From: Acanthaster planci
Lineage: Eukaryota > Echinodermata > Asteroidea > Valvatida > Acanthasteridae
DNA length: 10,208 nucleotides
Direction of reading: 5' to 3'
Assembly (NCBI RefSeq): GCF_001949145.1
Contig: NW_019091454.1
Span: 853,274-863,481, forward strand
Shown: one piece after another, positions 7,652 through 10,208 of the stretch
How positions within the stretch are numbered: position 1 is the first letter of the stretch
Layout of the letters: every line of letters begins with the position of its first letter
Notes under the pieces: model-generated
Told to the model about the DNA's origin: nothing
Databases searched by the model: none
The model's input: the letters and a program-made list of their open reading frames with translations, nothing else
Made by a program: the position numbers and the translations under genes

Positions 7652-7657
7652 AATAAA
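7652..7657 (+). terminator. Possible polyadenylation signal of the Tigger transposase
   Basis: AATAAA overlaps the last base of the TAA stop (7650-7652) of the final transposase frame. It is well placed for the element's own mRNA, though AATAAA is common in AT-rich sequence and no downstream element was identified. Confidence 0.35.
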
Positions 7658-7939
7658 ACACAAGCACCTCCTTCTCCCTTCCCTTCATCATGTTGTCATT
7701 TATTATACATTCATTTATTTTATTGTTTTTACAAGTACATTTCATTTTAAAAACGACATTAAGACTGAACAGAGATTAATCACGCCTTTTAGGATAAACT
7801 TGAAACCAATTTTGTAACTTAATATTTAATGAAAAAAAAATTAAACAGATATACGTTTTTAGAAATTTTAAAACATGAGTGCAACAGCAAAGCATCAGGA
7901 AAACAGTGAAGCATAGCATCACAAGAGGGCACACTTCAG

Positions 7940-7942
7940 TTA
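7940..7942 (+). repeat. Left target-site duplication TTA
   Basis: TTA directly precedes GGGGG at 7943. It pairs with TTA at 9833-9835. Taking four bases (TTAG) would leave unequal G runs, so three bases fits better. Confidence 0.75.
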
Positions 7943-8129
7943 GGGGGCTTACCAGTAAGGCTTTATCATTCTGCGGCGTAAAATCGGCTTTTTTCACGGC
8001 AAGTCTGCCGCAAGGGGAAAGAAAGTTCTCAAACTGCACACCTGTGCGCACTCAAGCACGCAACGAGTTAAAGAGCTGGCCCAGCCAGATGCTATTGTTG
8101 CAGAGCAACTACATCATGAGACACAGAGA

Positions 8130-8310
8130 CATTTACATACTGCATTCTTTCTGCGGACTTGACAATGTTGGAAAGCACGATCGACTCGGAGATACATTTA
8201 CATATTGTGTTTTTTCTGCAGACCGTTCAATGCTGGAATAAAATGATCAACTCAGAGAAACATTCACATAATACGTTCTTTCTGCAGATTTTAATGCAGT
8301 TGACTGTCAT
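8130..8310 (+). repeat. Three 65-66-bp tandem repeats in the Harbinger-like element
   Basis: Units begin CATTTACAT at 8130, CATTTACAT at 8195 and CATTCACAT at 8261. Each continues with TTCTGC-G/A-GA at about +20 (for example TTTCTGCGGACTT, TTTCTGCAGACCG), and the first two end with GATC-x-ACTC-x-GAGA. The third unit decays after about 45 bp. A weaker copy may precede the first (GAGACACAGAGA at its end). Subterminal tandem repeats are common in non-autonomous DNA transposons and may bind transposase. Confidence 0.7.
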
Positions 8311-8319
8311 TATTATGAA

Positions 8320-9370
8320 ATCAGCCATAACAAAATTCCGGTTATAATAAACACAAGTCTGGTCTGGTGAAAAGGTGCATGTTGCTATGAGGGGAAAATT
8401 TGTTAAGCGAAATCGCATTGTACAAAATTCCTGTTACAACAAATGGTTTTTGTGACTCTGTTGCATGAAAAACCATTGTTGACGACCCATTTATAATGAG
8501 CATTTACAAATTGCAGTGGTAAAAACATGTGCACAGTACATCACACTGGTTCCTGCCGGGCTGAACTGTTGCCAAAGAAGGCATGAGGGAAATGCGGCAA
8601 CCAGTCAATGTACAGTTCCTCTCAAAAAGGGTCGCAAACATTCCACTACATGTACGCGAAGATTGTATACGAATGCAGCTCTTTAGTTGCAAGTCCAAAA
8701 AAATACTGCTGTCACGAATTTTTCTGCAGGTTCATTCACAAAAATTGATCTCCTGTCTATATTTGGGTTTTCTGTCTTCATATATTTACTTTGAAGATGT
8801 ATTGCACGTGAGCAGATTGCCTGAATGCTAATGAGTTTATAAACATTCATGATGCATGTTGACGTATGAGGTGGGTTTGGATAGTCAGTCACAATCACAT
8901 GACTCAGACTCTTCCGTTTTCTTTAAGGAGAGAGATGAAACCCTATTTTTATATAAACAATGTCGGGAAAGCTTATAGTGAATAAAATATTTTTAAATCA
9001 CTTTGCATAGAAAGTAATTATTACTATATGCAAACAAAACTTCTTATTTTACAAATGTTCATACATGAAAAAATTAAATACAAAAAAGAATAAATGATCC
9101 CTATTTTGATGAATGAATTCAACTGGGCACCGAACAGTTTACAATTCAGCCTTTTTATGGCAGAGGAATTACGAGGAACCATTTGGAATCACACATCACA
9201 AAATAAAGCACCGATTTGTAAAATACAACTGACAAATAAGAAGACTCCATCACAATGTGTACATTCATTGGGCATGGTGCAATACCAGGATGTGGCTGCT
9301 CAGAACAGGCGATTGCGAGTGTATTTTGTTTACATGTGGCACTGCATGCTCTGCAGGGTCTGGCAGGTAC
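8320..9370. other. Interior of the Harbinger-like element, no gene seen
   Basis: The sequence is mostly AT-rich. Short open frames exist on both strands (for example 8583-8831 plus and 9094-9462 plus) but show no motif, no splice structure and overlapping alternatives, so they are treated as chance. A GTTATAATAAA/GTTACAACAAA pair at 8341 and 8433 is the only internal similarity noted. Confidence 0.4.
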
Positions 9371-9383
9371 TGTGTAGTTGCGG

Positions 9384-9426
9384 GTACATATACATGTATG
9401 TACAGGTACATGTACAGTACATGTAC
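9384..9426. repeat. GTACATGTAC-rich palindromic cluster
   Basis: Two perfect 10-bp palindromes GTACATGTAC (9406-9415 and 9417-9426) are preceded by TACATGTA (9391-9398) and further GTACA words. The run is self-complementary and could form cruciforms or simply be a microsatellite-like expansion. Confidence 0.65.
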
Positions 9427-9737
9427 GTTCAACTGGTCGCATGGGCCTACTATCATCACTGAACCTACCAATCATTTATATCAGGAGTTCCAAACTCAGA
9501 TTAGCATTATAGCCGACCATTATAATTAACATGCTGTTCCAGTCGCGGATTGGCCAGACTTTCCAGTACAGACAGGCCATGGAATCAGCCGTTCCAATCA
9601 CAGACTTTCCTGTTGATATTGATATTTAAATGACCTGATCTAAATTTGGGTAGGGCATTCTGAACATGGAATGAATGGAATATTCATGTTTACTCTTGCC
9701 TCGTACGGTCGTCATTGTCAAGTGCTCTTTTGTTAAA

Positions 9738-9810
9738 AAAATTTGCAGACTCCAGCGGACTTCCCCCAGGATTTCTTCCTAGGGGAAATCCGCTGGAGTC
9801 TGCAAATTTT
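9738..9810. repeat. Long hairpin (29-bp arms) next to the right TIR
   Basis: The arm at 9738-9766 (AAAATTTGCAGACTCCAGCG and on to TTCCCC) pairs with 9782-9810 in 28 of 29 positions; the one mismatch involves 9760. The 15-nt centre can extend pairing through AGGA/TCCT. It ends four bases before the right 19-bp TIR (9814). A similar long palindrome is not present at the left end, which has only a short TGCGGC/GCCGCA pair (7972-8012). Confidence 0.9.
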
Positions 9811-9832
9811 CAGGCCTTACTGGTAAACCCCC

Positions 9833-9835
9833 TTA
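9833..9835 (+). repeat. Right target-site duplication TTA
   Basis: TTA directly follows CCCCC at 9832 and is continued by GGCAAGAGAGGG, which matches the ACAAGAGAGGGG found next to the same site in the MITE. Confidence 0.75.
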
Positions 9836-9963
9836 GGCAAGAGAGGGCAATATTCAACATGACAACAAAATGTTCGGCAGTTAATTTCGCTATACTGAAC
9901 GTCCACTGTACCGAACATTTAACGTGGACCCTGTTGTGTTTGTAATATTGCGGCATTCCACTG
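9836..9963 (+). repeat. 3' terminal region of the Tigger (resumed after the insertion)
   Basis: The block GGCAAGAGAGGG...TGTTCGGCAGTTAA...CCGAACATTTAACGTGGAC...GGCATTCCACTG is the reverse complement of the MITE left end (2245-2371) with scattered substitutions. It ends in CCACTG and is followed by TA (9964-9965), the usual Tc1/mariner-pogo target dinucleotide. Confidence 0.85.
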
Positions 9964-9965
9964 TA

Positions 9966-10208
9966 TTTCTCATGACCATGAAGCCCCATCGCCCAGTGGC
10001 AAGAGACACCATTGCCTGCTAGATAGTCTTGGTCATCAAATTTGCCAACCCACACTGGCCATCATGCCCTGATGAACAAAGTCAATGCTACATCTGGGCC
10101 CATTGCGTAACTACATCTGGTCCTATCTTCAGGGGCTTTCCACTGCAGACATCTGTAAGGCTGTGTGTTAGAAGTTTCCCTCTACCTTCACCATTAGCTA
10201 TCTGATGG
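9966..10208 (+). pseudogene. Tyrosine-recombinase relic of a DIRS/Ngaro-type retroelement (partial)
   Basis: Translation from 9966 gives MKPHRPVARDTIA (9978-10016), then a TAG at 10020-10022 where Trp is expected, then I-V-L-V-I-K-F-A. After a frame change, LRNYIWSYLQGLSTADICKA (10102-10162) is followed by TAG (10169-10171), again in place of Trp, and KFPSTFTISYLM. These resemble the C-terminal part of YR retrotransposon recombinases (HxPVxRxTIxRWI; HxLRxYxxS; GLSxxDICxAxxWKxPSTFxxxYL). The catalytic His is degraded and the final Tyr region is at or beyond the window edge. It starts right after the Tigger's TA, so the Tigger appears to have landed inside it. It is on the strand opposite to the gag at 162-1671 and need not be the same family. 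Confidence 0.55.

Larger units (their letters stand above)
6120..7652 (+). pseudogene. Decayed Tigger/Jerky-type (pogo) DDE transposase
   Basis: The active protein would bind the element's ends and catalyse cut-and-paste transposition into TA. Blocks appear in order but in changing frames. IAQEYEICRSMVNEIYK (about 6131) is the HTH of the CENP-B/pogo N-terminus. GWLKRFKERHGI (about 6270) belongs to the second DNA-binding domain. YNADETGLFWR carries the first Asp (6433-6435). LLLD-x-CSGH carries the second (6780-6782), FLPPNTTS follows, and QPMD-x-GV carries the third (6885-6887), 34 residues after the second. LKDLCYMIAEV and EVPLAQLVWLLG follow, then QKKLTDFF near the end. Frame changes occur near 6230-6270, 6455, 6690, 7000, 7145 and 7425. 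In-frame stops are at 7042 and 7096 where Trp is usual. The start of the HTH domain is missing, so the copy is inactive. Confidence 0.9.
7943..9832. mobile_element. Non-autonomous PIF/Harbinger-like transposon nested in the Tigger
   Basis: The left end GGGGGCTTACCAGTAAGGC (7943-7961) and the right end GCCTTACTGGTAAACCCCC (9814-9832) are 19-bp inverted repeats with one difference. TTA flanks both (7940-7942 and 9833-9835). The flanking Tigger sequence joins correctly when the 1890 bp plus one TTA are removed: the related MITE has the uninterrupted version at 2371-2380. A 3-bp TTA/TAA duplication with G-rich termini points to PIF/Harbinger; the family itself is not recognised. No transposase or Myb-like protein is encoded; the short ORFs inside have no known motif. 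Internal features are 65-bp tandem repeats, a long hairpin near the right end and a GTACATGTAC cluster. Confidence 0.8.
6120..9963 (+). mobile_element. Tigger/pogo transposon, 5' incomplete, split by a nested element
   Basis: The transposase relic is followed by a 3' untranslated region (about 7653-7942) homologous to the MITE at 2371-2528. A foreign 1.9-kb element follows, after which the Tigger resumes at 9836-9963 with the sequence expected from the MITE's left end (2245-2371). The 3' terminus is GGCATTCCACTG, followed by TA at 9964-9965. The 5' terminal repeat is not present in recognisable form, so the left limit given is only the first recognisable coding block. Confidence 0.85.

Noticed and set aside
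7940-7946. TTAG or TTAA (Kolobok/piggyBac-type) target duplication
   Set aside because: TTAA is absent, and a 4-bp TTAG would leave unequal G runs at the two ends. TTA with GGGGG at both ends is the simpler reading.
8130-8310. CRISPR-like array
   Set aside because: The units are contiguous diverged 65-bp tandem repeats without distinct repeat and spacer parts, in an animal transposon.
8504-9475. Short ORFs inside the Harbinger-like element as a transposase or Myb-like protein
   Set aside because: No DDE signature, HTH or conserved Trp spacing is visible, and the frames are short with overlapping alternatives on both strands.
3482-10208. Next COG6 exon downstream
   Set aside because: I looked for the conserved region that follows the exon (V-x-E-x-I, then G-V-C-R-P-L-K-V-R type) in the plus frames and found nothing convincing.

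Overview
The window looks like animal nuclear DNA, most likely from an invertebrate, although the species cannot be fixed from the sequence. The evidence is one spliced exon of a conserved eukaryotic gene (a COG6-like Golgi tethering subunit) with long AT-rich introns, surrounded by eukaryotic transposons. No bacterial operon, ribosome-binding site, tRNA, rRNA or CRISPR array was seen.

Layout from left to right. Positions 1-1671 (minus strand, more GC-rich than the rest) hold the 5' coding part of a DIRS/Ngaro-type tyrosine-recombinase retrotransposon: a Pro/Ser-rich gag in two overlapping frames (565-1671 and 162-644) and the first 59 codons of the next, RT-type ORF (2-178). Positions about 2137-3165 are a tandemly duplicated repeat of about 310 bp. 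Its first unit is split by a 458-bp Tigger/pogo MITE (2245-2702). Positions 3338-3481 (plus) are a 144-nt phase-1/phase-1 exon matching COG6, the only host coding sequence recognised. Positions 3763-4312 are bounded by exact 14-bp inverted repeats and contain an unrecognised minus-strand ORF. Positions 4313-6100 hold little that can be named apart from one more divergent copy of the repeat at 4671-4715.

Positions about 6120-9963 (plus) are a decayed Tigger/Jerky-type DDE transposon. Its transposase relic (about 6120-7652) keeps part of an HTH, the GWLKRF block, all three catalytic Asp positions and a PIP-box-like motif, but has several frameshifts and at least two in-frame stops. Its 3' untranslated region is split at 7942/9836 by a second transposon of 1890 bp (7943-9832). 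That element has 19-bp TIRs starting GGGGG, a TTA target duplication, internal 65-bp tandem repeats and a 29-bp-arm hairpin near its right end, and resembles PIF/Harbinger. The Tigger resumes at 9836 and ends at a CCACTG terminus followed by TA (9963/9964). From 9966 to the end lies a decayed tyrosine-recombinase coding relic of DIRS type, into which the Tigger probably inserted.

The insertion history can be read directly. The MITE at 2245-2702 is an internally deleted, oppositely oriented relative of the Tigger and still carries the uninterrupted site (2371-2380), so it serves as an empty-site reference for the Harbinger-like insertion. The order at the right end is therefore YR retroelement first, then Tigger, then Harbinger-like element. 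I found no gene set that works together as a new cellular system. The interest lies in the nested transposon architecture inside what are probably the introns of a COG6 gene.
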